Shown piece after piece: positions 25,940 through 33,298 of a DNA stretch of 64,000 bases; the stretch's first letter is position 1, and every line of letters begins with the position of its first letter. The stretch spans positions 6,135,241 through 6,199,240 of the forward strand of contig NZ_JAUSQZ010000001.1 in assembly GCF_030811555.1 (NCBI RefSeq), written 5' to 3'. The notes beneath the pieces are model-generated. The model had not been told where the DNA came from. It did no database searches and saw only the letters and a program-made list of their open reading frames with translations. A program made the position numbers and the translations under genes. This stretch comes from Kineosporia succinea. Lineage in GTDB: Bacteria > Actinomycetota > Actinomycetes > Actinomycetales > Kineosporiaceae.

Positions 25940-26317
25940 GTGACCCAGCAGATCGCCGGTATTCCCGCCGACGCCGACATCTCCCGCGCCGACTCCCTGG
26001 CCCGCGAGATCTTCTCCGACGTGGCCAACAAGTGGGCGCTGCTGATCATCGAGACGATCGGTGACGGCACCCTGCGTTTCAGCGAGCTGCGCGACCGGGT
26101 CGAGGGCATCAGCCACAAGATGCTCACGCAGAACCTGCGCATGCTCGAGCGCAACGGCCTGGTGACCCGCACCGTGCACCCGACCGTCCCGCCCCGGGTG
26201 GAGTACACGCTCCTGGAGGCCGGGCAGGCCCTGCGCGCCACGGTCGACCTGATGTGCGAGTGGACGCAGTACTACCTGAGCGACATCGAGTCCGCCCGCA
26301 GCCGCTACCAGGCCTGA
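25940..26317 (+). CDS. HxlR-family regulator
   Basis: A 125-residue HxlR-type winged-helix regulator. Diagnostic features are VANKWALLIIETIGDGTLRF near residue 27, RFSELRDRVEGISHKMLTQNLRMLERNGLV with the recognition helix, and PPRVEYTLLEAGQAL. The GTG at 25940 follows GAGGAA; an in-frame upstream ATG at 25889 gives a longer but less typical N-terminus. No Cys is placed for thiol sensing near the N-terminus in the chosen form. It is divergent from RidA and probably regulates it. Confidence 0.88.
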   Translation: MTQQIAGIPADADISRADSLAREIFSDVANKWALLIIETIGDGTLRFSELRDRVEGISHKMLTQNLRMLERNGLVTRTVHPTVPPRVEYTLLEAGQALRATVDLMCEWTQYYLSDIESARSRYQA

Positions 26318-26321
26318 CCCC

Positions 26322-26678
26322 TCACGCGTTCTCCGGCGCGGTCAGGGCGCACAGCCGCTGCCGGGTCTGCTCGATCACCGCCTGCTGGGCGTCCAGCCGG
26401 TCGGCGACGGCGTCCAGCTGCGCGCGCAGGCCGGGGCACATCCGCAGCTGCACCCGGTCCCGGTCCGACCCGATGCACTCCAGGTACTCGCGGATGGTCG
26501 CCGTCGCCAGACCCGCCGCGATCAGCGCCCGGATCTTCGCCACCCGCGCCACGTCGGACTCGGCGTACACCCGGTAGCCGTTGCCCCCGCGCGTGGGCAC
26601 GAGCAGGTCGCAGTCCTCGTAGTGCCGCAGCGAGCGCGTGCTCGCCCCCGTCCGTGCGGCGAGCTCACCGATCAGCAC
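26322..26678 (-). CDS. MerR-family regulator
   Basis: A 118-residue MerR-type protein. The winged HTH reads IGELAARTGASTRSLRHYEDCDLLV, the wing is RGGNGYRVYAE, and the coiled coil lies near residues 75-110. A single Cys in EDCDLL is close to the DNA-binding domain. The GTG start follows a G-rich GGGGG site. It is convergent with the HxlR gene (4 bp apart) and lies downstream of a quinone oxidoreductase gene in the same direction, with 111 bp between, so it could autoregulate or control that gene. Confidence 0.88.
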   Translation of the reverse strand: MLIGELAARTGASTRSLRHYEDCDLLVPTRGGNGYRVYAESDVARVAKIRALIAAGLATATIREYLECIGSDRDRVQLRMCPGLRAQLDAVADRLDAQQAVIEQTRQRLCALTAPENA

Positions 26679-26789
26679 CGTGCCCCCTGACGTCGACCTT
26701 CGCACCGTCCTGTTCCGGGCAACCGGCCGGCGGGACGCGATCTTCCACGACGTCGGCACACCGATCCGGGTGCCCGGCCGCGCGGGCCC

Positions 26790-27692
26790 TCACGCGGGGG
26801 AGACGAGCACGACCGTCGTGCCGGGTACACACCCGGCGGCGTGCCGGGTGTGCACGGCGGGCAGGTCCGTCAGGGGCACCCGGCGGGCGACGTCGATGAT
26901 CAGCTCGCCCGTGCACACGCGAGCCACCAGGTCGGCCAGCTGATCGCTGTCGTTGCGCGGGGCCAGGGAACACTCGAAGAGGCCGGAGACATCGGTGAGG
27001 TGCCGGCCGAGGGGCCCCGGCGCGTCCGTCATGTGCGGGGTGGTGGGCGCGAGATCGAGGACGGCGTGGACCGTTTCGCTGCCCGTGCCCCCGGCGTCGT
27101 CGAGGGGGAGAACGAGAACCTCGTCGGCACCCCCCGCCCGGACCCGTCCCGCGCCGCCCGGTGTGGCCGTGGCGATCACGTGAGCCCGGAGCTCCTTGGC
27201 CAGCTGCACGGCGTACCCGCCGGCGGCCCCGTCCGCGCCGTGGATCAGGACCCGCTGCCCGGCCCGCGGGCGGCCGTGGCCGTGGCCGAACACCGCCTGC
27301 CAGGCGCTGAGCCCGGCGAACGGCAGCGCCGCCATGTCACTCAGCGGACGGTTCCGCGGGGCCCCCGTCAGCACGTCGGCCGGTGCGATCACGAACTCCG
27401 CCGCGGCCCCGGGCGCGCTCAGCGGCAGGAGCCCGACGACCCGGTCGCCCACCGCGACGCTGTCCACCCCGTCTCCCAGCGCGTCCACCATTCCCGCCAC
27501 ATCGACCCCGGGGGTGTGCGGCAGCTGAACGGGAAGTGCCGTGTGACCGGCGCGGATGCGCGCGTCGAGGGCGGTGAACGACGTGGCGGCCACCCGCAGG
27601 CGAACCTCGCCCGGGCCGGGCACGGGAATCTCGACCTCCTCGAGACGCAGCACCTCCGGGCCACCGAACTCGTGAAAACGCACTGCTCTCAT
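26790..27692 (-). CDS. NADP-dependent quinone oxidoreductase (MDR family)
   Basis: A 300-residue zinc-independent medium-chain reductase. The GroES-like half begins MRAVRFHEFGGPEVL. The cofactor half has the motif GADGAAGGYAVQLA near residue 148 in place of the usual GAAGGVG. No zinc ligands are visible. Members reduce quinones or enones with NADPH. The N-terminal half is clearly similar to the oxidoreductase at 28739-29668 on the other side of the XRE gene. The two face away from a shared regulator and both have the same 17-bp palindrome upstream. The cofactor half is more divergent, and the ribosome-binding site is weak. Confidence 0.88.
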   Translation of the reverse strand: MRAVRFHEFGGPEVLRLEEVEIPVPGPGEVRLRVAATSFTALDARIRAGHTALPVQLPHTPGVDVAGMVDALGDGVDSVAVGDRVVGLLPLSAPGAAAEFVIAPADVLTGAPRNRPLSDMAALPFAGLSAWQAVFGHGHGRPRAGQRVLIHGADGAAGGYAVQLAKELRAHVIATATPGGAGRVRAGGADEVLVLPLDDAGGTGSETVHAVLDLAPTTPHMTDAPGPLGRHLTDVSGLFECSLAPRNDSDQLADLVARVCTGELIIDVARRVPLTDLPAVHTRHAAGCVPGTTVVLVSPA

Positions 27693-27759
27693 GGCGGGAA
27701 CCTGCTTCCGGACGTGGTGGAGACTTCTCCCAACGTCGCAGGTCACGTCGTGCCGGGCC

Positions 27760-27776
27760 TGGGCCGGACTGGCCCA
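27760..27776. promoter_or_regulatory. 17-bp palindromic operator TGGGCC-N5-GGCCCA (copy 1)
   Basis: Perfect inverted repeat with 6-bp arms and a 5-bp centre (GGACT), in the divergent gap between an oxidoreductase (27692) and the XRE regulator (27816). An identical-arm copy lies at 28648-28664. Confidence 0.75.
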
Positions 27777-27815
27777 CCCTCCCGGACGACGTACCTCACC
27801 AGGCACACTGGCACC

Positions 27816-28670
27816 GTGGAGCAGTTCGAGTTCGGCGCCGCCGTGCGCCAGTTGCGAGAGGGTACATCCCCCGAGTCCGTGGGGCTGCCGGTCGGCGGTC
27901 GACGCGTGCGCGGACTGCGGCGTGAGGAACTCGGCGACCTCGCGGGCATGTCCGCCGACTATGTGCGCCGCCTCGAGCAGGGCCGCAGCCACCCCTCCGC
28001 CGGCGTGGTCAACGCCATCGCCCGAGCCCTGCGCGCCGGCCGGGCCGACTACGAGAGGCTCTGCGCGCTCGCCGGATACGCGGCCGCGAGCGGTCAGGTG
28101 CCGACCGACCTCGGGCCCGGCGCGCTGCGGCTGCTCGAGCGTTTCCCCGACACCCCGATGTTCGTCTCCGACGCGGCCATGAACCTGATCGCCGTCAACA
28201 GCGCCTTCCTGTCCCTGGAGCACTGGGACCTCACCGGCGACCGCTGGGACTGGAACGTCGCCTGGCGCACCTTCTGCGACCCGTTCAACGGGTTCCGGCA
28301 GTCCGCGGCCGACGCCACCGACCACGAGGCGATCCTCGTCGCACGCCTGCGCGGCGCCGTGCTGCGCTACTCCTCCGACCGGGCGCTCGCCGAGCTGGTC
28401 GACGAGATGCGTACCCACAGCTCGATGTTCGACACCCTGTGGCGTGAACCCCGGCCGGTCAGCGCCTACGAGAGCAGCGCGACGTTCGTTCACCCGGACG
28501 GCGAGGCGGTCACGCTGGTGGGGAACCTGCTGGCCATCCCGGGTGACGACCTGGCGGCCCTGATGCTGACCGCGGCCCCCGGTTCGGCCGACGCGTCCCG
28601 GCTCTCGGAGATGGTCGGGTCCGCCTCCGGGCCCGCGGTCGTGAGGGTGGGCCAATCCGGCCCAGGATGA
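27816..28670 (+). CDS. XRE-family regulator with MmyB-like ligand domain
   Basis: A 284-residue regulator. The N-terminal HTH_XRE domain (residues about 10-80) has RGLRREELGDLAGMSADYVRRLEQGR and the family hallmark RRVRGLRREEL. The C-terminal MmyB-like (PAS-like) domain spans 95-265 with DTPMFVSDAAMNLIAVN and the WREPRPVSAYESSATFVHPDG segment; in MmyB it binds a fatty acid. The GTG start is supported by homology beginning at EFGAAVRQLRE. This class is usually encoded beside the SDR or quinone reductase it controls. Here it lies between two oxidoreductases and is flanked by two copies of the same palindrome, one inside its own last codons. Confidence 0.92.
   Translation: MEQFEFGAAVRQLREGTSPESVGLPVGGRRVRGLRREELGDLAGMSADYVRRLEQGRSHPSAGVVNAIARALRAGRADYERLCALAGYAAASGQVPTDLGPGALRLLERFPDTPMFVSDAAMNLIAVNSAFLSLEHWDLTGDRWDWNVAWRTFCDPFNGFRQSAADATDHEAILVARLRGAVLRYSSDRALAELVDEMRTHSSMFDTLWREPRPVSAYESSATFVHPDGEAVTLVGNLLAIPGDDLAALMLTAAPGSADASRLSEMVGSASGPAVVRVGQSGPG
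28648..28664. promoter_or_regulatory. 17-bp palindromic operator TGGGCC-N5-GGCCCA (copy 2)
   Basis: Same 6-bp arms and 5-bp spacing as the site at 27760-27776, with a different centre (AATCC). It overlaps the last codons of the XRE gene and lies 75-91 bp before the next oxidoreductase start. Confidence 0.75.
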
Positions 28671-28738
28671 TCGCGGGGGAACCTGAGACGTTGGTCGACG
28701 TCACCCCGGCGGCACCATCACGAGAGCAGGTTCTCCCC

Positions 28739-29668
28739 ATGAAGGCAGTACGTTTCCACGAGGTCGGCGGTCCCGAGGTCCTTCGCTACGAGGACGTCGA
28801 GCTGCCCACCCCCGGCGCCGGTCAGGTGCGGGTCAAGGTGGCGGCCTCGGCGTTCAACGCCGCCGACAACGGCATGCGGGCGGGTTTCCTGCCGATCCCG
28901 GTGGTGCTGCCGCACGTGCCCGGCTACGACGTCTCGGGCACCGTCGACGCGCTCGGCGACGAGGTCGAGGGGCTGCGAACGGGGGACGCGGTGGTCGGGT
29001 TCCTGCCGATGGAGCGGGACGGCGGGGCGGCCGAGTACGTGATCGCCCCGGCCTCGGCCCTGGTCGCCGCCCCCACCACCGTTCCGCTGGCCGATGCGGC
29101 CGGGCTGCCCTCGGTCGCGCTGACCGCCTGGCAGGCCGTGTTCGACGACGGTGACCTGAAAGCCGGTCAGCGGGTGCTGATCAACGGTGCCGGTGGCGTG
29201 GTCGGCAAGTACGCGATCGCCCTGGCCGGGCGGGCAGGTGTGCACGTGGTCGCGACCGCCACCTCCCGCAGCGCCGAGGCGGTGCGGGCGGCCGGCGCCG
29301 ACGAGATCGTCGACTACACCACCACGGACCTGCTGACCGCGCTCGACGAGCCGGTCGACGTGCTGATCAACCTCGCCCCGATCGACCCCGAGCGCTTCAC
29401 CGCGCTCGTGGCCCTCGTCCGCGACGGCGGCAAGGTCGTCAGCACCACGGCGTTCATGGCGACCCCGAGCGACGAGACGCGCGGCGTCACCGCGGCGACC
29501 GTGTTCGTGCTGCCGAACCGCGAGCGTCTGACCGAGCTGGTCTCCCTCGTCGACAAGGGGGAGCTGACGATCGAGGTCACGCGCCGCATCCCGCTGGCCG
29601 AGCTGCCGGCCCTGCACGCCGAGGCCGCCGCCGGGCGGATCGCGGGCAAGGTCGTCGTGCTGGCCTGA
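28739..29668 (+). CDS. NADP-dependent quinone oxidoreductase (MDR family)
   Basis: A 309-residue zinc-independent MDR protein. It has MKAVRFHEVGGPEVL at the N-terminus, the NADPH-binding GAGGVVGKYAIAL motif near residue 147, and SRSAEAVRAAGADEIVDY after the second strand. The C-terminus IAGKVVVLA is typical. The ATG at 28739 is preceded by AGCAGG. It is similar in sequence to the leftward oxidoreductase at 26790-27692, as if both derive from a duplication around the regulator. It is predicted to be controlled by the XRE protein through the palindrome at 28648-28664. Confidence 0.92.
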   Translation: MKAVRFHEVGGPEVLRYEDVELPTPGAGQVRVKVAASAFNAADNGMRAGFLPIPVVLPHVPGYDVSGTVDALGDEVEGLRTGDAVVGFLPMERDGGAAEYVIAPASALVAAPTTVPLADAAGLPSVALTAWQAVFDDGDLKAGQRVLINGAGGVVGKYAIALAGRAGVHVVATATSRSAEAVRAAGADEIVDYTTTDLLTALDEPVDVLINLAPIDPERFTALVALVRDGGKVVSTTAFMATPSDETRGVTAATVFVLPNRERLTELVSLVDKGELTIEVTRRIPLAELPALHAEAAAGRIAGKVVVLA

Positions 29669-29670
29669 GT

Positions 29671-29742
29671 CACCCGGCCAGGCCGTCATCAGCCTGTCAG
29701 GTCGTCATCACCCGGCCAGGCCGTCATCAGCCTGTCAGGTCG
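29671..29742. repeat. 38-bp tandem duplication
   Basis: The unit at 29671-29708 is repeated at 29709-29742 (34 of 34 bases identical before it diverges). It spans the gap between two convergent genes; the second copy contains the last codons and stop of the SDR gene, while the first copy is non-coding. Confidence 0.9.
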
Positions 29743-30671
29743 GACGAGACCGCCCAGAGGCGGGTGGCGAGGTCAGGGTCGAGCGCCCACTGCATGACCC
29801 CGTGAGGGTGCTGGGCCAGATCGGCGTCGTCGGGCACGGTGTAGGCCTCCCGGCAGTCGTCGAGGTAATGGCCGCCGGTGCGGGCGAATTCCGGCAGGAG
29901 AGCGGCGACCAGCGTGGTCGCCGCTCCCTGCCCGACGGTCTTGTAGGTGAAGACGCCCGCGGCCTCGGCGGCGTCCAGCGACGCCTTCTGCCGGGGGGTG
30001 AAGTGCCGTTGCAGGCCGGTGGCCACCCCGCCGGGGTTGACCGTGTTGGCGACGATCCCATCGTCCCGCCAGAGCCGGGTCGCCTCGACGCCGAACAGGG
30101 AGTTCGCCGTCTTCGACCGGGCGTAGGCCAGCTGCGGATCGTAGGGCCGCCGGTCGAACTGGAGATCGTCGAAGTCGACGCCGCTGCGCATGTGCGCCGT
30201 GGAGCTGAGTGTGACCACGCGCGCCCCGCCGCGTTCGTGAGCTCCCCGGCGCAGCGCCGGGAGCAGGCCCGTGGCCAGCGCGAAGTGCCCGAGGTGGTTC
30301 GTGGCCAGCTGCAGTTCCCACCCACGCGACGTGCGCCGCGGCCCGCCGGTGACGACACCGGCGTTGTTGATCAGCAGGTGCAGGGGCTGGTCCCAGGCGG
30401 CGACGAACCGGGCGATGGACGCCGGGTCGCTCAGGTCGAGGAACCGGACGGTGGCGTTCAGGCAATCCGTGGCGGCGGCCTGACCGGCGGCGACGTCGCG
30501 CACGGCGAGGGTGACCGCGGCACCGGCACCGGCGAGGACCCGGGCGGTCTCGGCCCCCAGGCCGGACGAGGCGCCCGTGACGATCGCGCTCACCCCGGTG
30601 AGGTCGTGCCCGCGAGCGACGTCGGTGGCCGTGGACGTGGCCGAGAACGACGTGGTGATGAGAGGAGCCAT
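29727..30671 (-). CDS. Short-chain dehydrogenase/reductase
   Basis: A 314-residue classical SDR. The cofactor motif TGASSGLG lies near residue 32, NNAG near 103, and the active-site YARSKTAN (YxxxK) near 185. Ser of the triad is in VVTLSSTAHM. It resembles light-dependent protochlorophyllide reductase/WWOX-type SDRs of actinobacteria. The ATG at 30671 is preferred to an upstream ATG because GAGGAGC-type sequence lies at good distance on the coding strand. It is divergent from a TetR gene across 51 bp with a dyad operator; its 3' end runs into a 38-bp tandem repeat. Confidence 0.88.
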   Translation of the reverse strand: MAPLITTSFSATSTATDVARGHDLTGVSAIVTGASSGLGAETARVLAGAGAAVTLAVRDVAAGQAAATDCLNATVRFLDLSDPASIARFVAAWDQPLHLLINNAGVVTGGPRRTSRGWELQLATNHLGHFALATGLLPALRRGAHERGGARVVTLSSTAHMRSGVDFDDLQFDRRPYDPQLAYARSKTANSLFGVEATRLWRDDGIVANTVNPGGVATGLQRHFTPRQKASLDAAEAAGVFTYKTVGQGAATTLVAALLPEFARTGGHYLDDCREAYTVPDDADLAQHPHGVMQWALDPDLATRLWAVSSDLTG

Positions 30672-30686
30672 GAGCTGACTATACAA

Positions 30687-30704
30687 AGACTGCATATTGC
30701 GTCT
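30687..30704. promoter_or_regulatory. TetR operator candidate AGAC-N3-ATAT-N3-GTCT
   Basis: An 18-bp interrupted palindrome in the 51-bp gap between the SDR and TetR starts. The AGAC, ATAT and GTCT blocks are perfectly symmetrical. Confidence 0.65.
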
Positions 30705-30722
30705 AGTTGGTAGCGTGGACGC

Positions 30723-31301
30723 ATGCCGTCAGCCGACCACGCATCCGAGCCCGCCGTCGGCGACGCCGCCCGCCGTGAGGCGGTGCTGCAGTCGGCGCTG
30801 CAGACCTTCGGGCGCTACGGCTACCGCAAGACCTCGATGGACGACATCGCCCGCGAGGCGCGCATCTCCCGGCCCGGCCTGTACTTCCTGTTCTCCTCCA
30901 AGAGTGGCCTCTTCCGCGCCGCCGCCGACCGCGGGATCAACGACGACCTGGACCAGGCCGCCCAGGCGCTCGCCACCGCCTCCCGCTCACCGGCCGAGCG
31001 GGTCCTGGCAGCGTTCGACTGCTGGGCCGGCCGGTACGTCGGGCCGATGCGCGACGTGACCGCCGTCCTCGAGGGCAACCCCGATCTGCTGGGGCCAGCT
31101 GCCCGCAGCGGCCCGGAGCGGTTCGAGCACCTGCTGACCGCTGCCCTGGGCGAGGCCGGCATCACTGCGGCGCAGGCGGTGGCGCAGACCCTCATCAGTG
31201 CCTCGATCGGCATCAAGCACCAGGTCGCCACCCGGGAGGAGTACGGCACCCGGATGGCGACCGCCATCGGCCTTCTCGTGCCTGACCCCACGGCCGGTTG
31301 A
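30723..31301 (+). CDS. TetR-family regulator
   Basis: A 192-residue TetR-type repressor. The HTH (residues 16-62) reads VLQSALQTFGRYGYRKTSMDDIAREARISRPGLYFLFSSKSGLFRAA in several blocks, with the YxxFxSKxxL signature. The remainder is an all-helical ligand domain. It begins with ATG about 18 bp after a symmetrical operator and is divergent from the SDR gene, so it most likely represses that gene and itself. No strong Shine-Dalgarno is seen. Confidence 0.9.
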   Translation: MPSADHASEPAVGDAARREAVLQSALQTFGRYGYRKTSMDDIAREARISRPGLYFLFSSKSGLFRAAADRGINDDLDQAAQALATASRSPAERVLAAFDCWAGRYVGPMRDVTAVLEGNPDLLGPAARSGPERFEHLLTAALGEAGITAAQAVAQTLISASIGIKHQVATREEYGTRMATAIGLLVPDPTAG

Positions 31302-31318
31302 CCGGCGAGGACACCCGC

Positions 31319-32575
31319 TCAGAGGCTCAGCACCAGCAGGGCGGCCACCACCAGGACGTCGTACCCGGCGACGGTCCGGTCGAACGTCTGCAGCGGCAGA
31401 GGCCCCGCCGGGGTGCTCACCAGGGTCAGCCCGGTGGAGCGGCGGGCCAGGTGACGGCGCCCGAGCACCAGCGGCCCGGTGATCAGCAGCACGAGCCCGG
31501 CCACGGGGGACGCGCCCACGGTCGCCGCGGCCAGCACCGTGACGCCGGCGCCGACGCCGAGCACCGGGGCGAACATCCCGGCCACCAGCGCGCCGCGACC
31601 CCAGATGCGCTGCAGCGCGGGGGACATCAGCCAGCTCTCGCCGACCCGGGCGACGGCCAGGGCCAGCCCGTACTGCAGCACCACGAGCAGCACGAGCGCC
31701 GCACCCGGGCCGAGCAGGCGATCGGCGACAAGGGCGGTCAGCACCAGCCCGGCCGCGCCGAGGAGCCCGCCGGACATCGCCCGCCACAGGACGACCACCG
31801 ACACCGCCACGGGACGCCGGGTGCGGAACACGAACGCCGGCATGGCGGAACGCGTCGCGGGCCCCTGACGCTCGTGCACGGCCTGCACGATGTCGCCGTC
31901 CAGGGCCAGGATCCCGGCGTTCACCGACCAGCGGTTGGTGTGGGCCCGCGTGAGCTGCCAACGGGGGACGACGGGGTTGGCTCGCGGGGCGGCGAACCCT
32001 GAGGGCCGGCGCTGGATGGCCGTGGCGACCGTGGCGCCGAGCCCGACGGCCACGCCGGTGGGCGTCGACCAGGCCTGGCCGGCGGCCAGCGTCAGGGCCG
32101 CGATGACGAGCGCGGCGGCGACCAGGCCGACCAGGGCCGGGGCGTCCCGCTTCTGGAGCCAGAGCGTCATGACCACAGCCGTGACGAGCACCAGGGCCGT
32201 GCTCAGGGCGACCGGGGCGAGCGGCCAGCCCATGGCCCGGGCCGTCAGCACGGCCAGCGCGACGAGCACCACGACGACCGCGCTCGCCGCCGCCCAGGTG
32301 AGCAGGTGCTGGTGGCCGAGCACGTCACCGGTCGGCAGCCACTGCAACTGCGCGGCGGACGCGGCGACCGGCCCGGCGAAGAACAGCACCTGCACCCAGA
32401 CCCCGGCCACCGCCAGGGCGACGGACAGGGCCAGCAGCGCCGGTGAGAAGCCGCGGTCCTGGGCGGTGTTCAGCAGGCCGGGCAGCAGATGCCCGCCCAC
32501 GTTCCACACCACGGAAGCCGACATGGGCACGGTGATCAGGGCGACGACCGCGTCCTCGGCGGTGGGGCGCCTCAC
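31319..32575 (-). CDS. ABC transporter permease-like membrane protein
   Basis: A 418-residue polytopic membrane protein with about eleven hydrophobic helices and no other recognisable domain. The GTG start (32573-32575) overlaps the stop of the ATPase gene by four bases, so it is translated with it and is presumably its membrane partner. A central loop with the segment VPRWQLTRAHTNRWSVNAG separates two helix bundles. The family (ABC-2-like or other export permease) cannot be named from sequence alone. Longer reading frames upstream belong to the ATPase coding region. Confidence 0.75.
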   Translation of the reverse strand: MRRPTAEDAVVALITVPMSASVVWNVGGHLLPGLLNTAQDRGFSPALLALSVALAVAGVWVQVLFFAGPVAASAAQLQWLPTGDVLGHQHLLTWAAASAVVVVLVALAVLTARAMGWPLAPVALSTALVLVTAVVMTLWLQKRDAPALVGLVAAALVIAALTLAAGQAWSTPTGVAVGLGATVATAIQRRPSGFAAPRANPVVPRWQLTRAHTNRWSVNAGILALDGDIVQAVHERQGPATRSAMPAFVFRTRRPVAVSVVVLWRAMSGGLLGAAGLVLTALVADRLLGPGAALVLLVVLQYGLALAVARVGESWLMSPALQRIWGRGALVAGMFAPVLGVGAGVTVLAAATVGASPVAGLVLLITGPLVLGRRHLARRSTGLTLVSTPAGPLPLQTFDRTVAGYDVLVVAALLVLSL

Positions 32576-33189
32576 CGGTTCACCCGGCCGGTGAGCCGCA
32601 CCTGCGGGCAGTCCAGGGCCTTCAGCAGCACGGGGTCGTGGCTGGAGAGCAGAATGCAGCGCTCGGGGGTGAGCAGGGCGAGCAGTTCCCGGGCGAGCAT
32701 CTCGACGCCGGCCCGGTCGAGGTGGGCCTCGGGCTCGTCGAGCAGGAGAACGCTCCACGGCCGCACGCGCGCCGAGGCCAGGGCGACCCGCCGGCGCTGG
32801 CCGGAACTCAGGGCGGTGGGCCTGTGACCGCCCAGGTCCGGCACCCCGAACGCGTCCAGCGCCGCCTGCACCGACGCGCCCGGGGGCGACGGGGCCAGCA
32901 GCATCAGGTGGTCGATGACGGTGAGCCCGGGCAGCCAGGTGAAGTCGTTGAGAATGCCGTAGACCGCCAGCCAGTGCTCCGCCGACGACGGGTGCGAGGG
33001 CCGCCCGAAGATCTCGACGGTGCCGGCGTCCATCGGCGTGGCGCCGGACAGACAGTCCAGAAGCGTCGACTTCCCGGCCCCGTTCGGGCCGGTCAGGGCC
33101 ATGACGCCGCCCGCCGGCAGGGTGAGGGAGACGTCGGTGAGAACGGATTCGGAGCCGTAGCGTTTGCTCACGCCGGTGACACGCAACAT
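32572..33189 (-). CDS. ABC transporter ATP-binding protein
   Basis: A 205-residue ABC ATPase. Walker A is GPNGAGKST near residue 35, the signature motif is LSSGQRRRVALA near 127, Walker B is VLLLDEPEAHLD near 146, and the switch His is in LLSSHDP near 178. The short length and single permease partner fit the small exporter class (CcmA/drug or lipid export-like). It forms a coupled two-gene operon with the permease and is divergent from the MFS pump gene. The substrate is unknown. Confidence 0.93.
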   Translation of the reverse strand: MLRVTGVSKRYGSESVLTDVSLTLPAGGVMALTGPNGAGKSTLLDCLSGATPMDAGTVEIFGRPSHPSSAEHWLAVYGILNDFTWLPGLTVIDHLMLLAPSPPGASVQAALDAFGVPDLGGHRPTALSSGQRRRVALASARVRPWSVLLLDEPEAHLDRAGVEMLARELLALLTPERCILLSSHDPVLLKALDCPQVRLTGRVNR

Positions 33190-33298
33190 CGCAGAACCCT
33201 AGGGCACGGTGCCCATGGCGGGCGCCGGTGGGGAGTACTGCCGGTACCGGCTACGGCAGGCTCTCCTCGAAGGCGACCGGCCCGGCTTCACTGGCAGC

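Noticed and set aside
29671-29742. CRISPR-like repeats
   Set aside because: Only two adjacent units without spacers, in a gene end.
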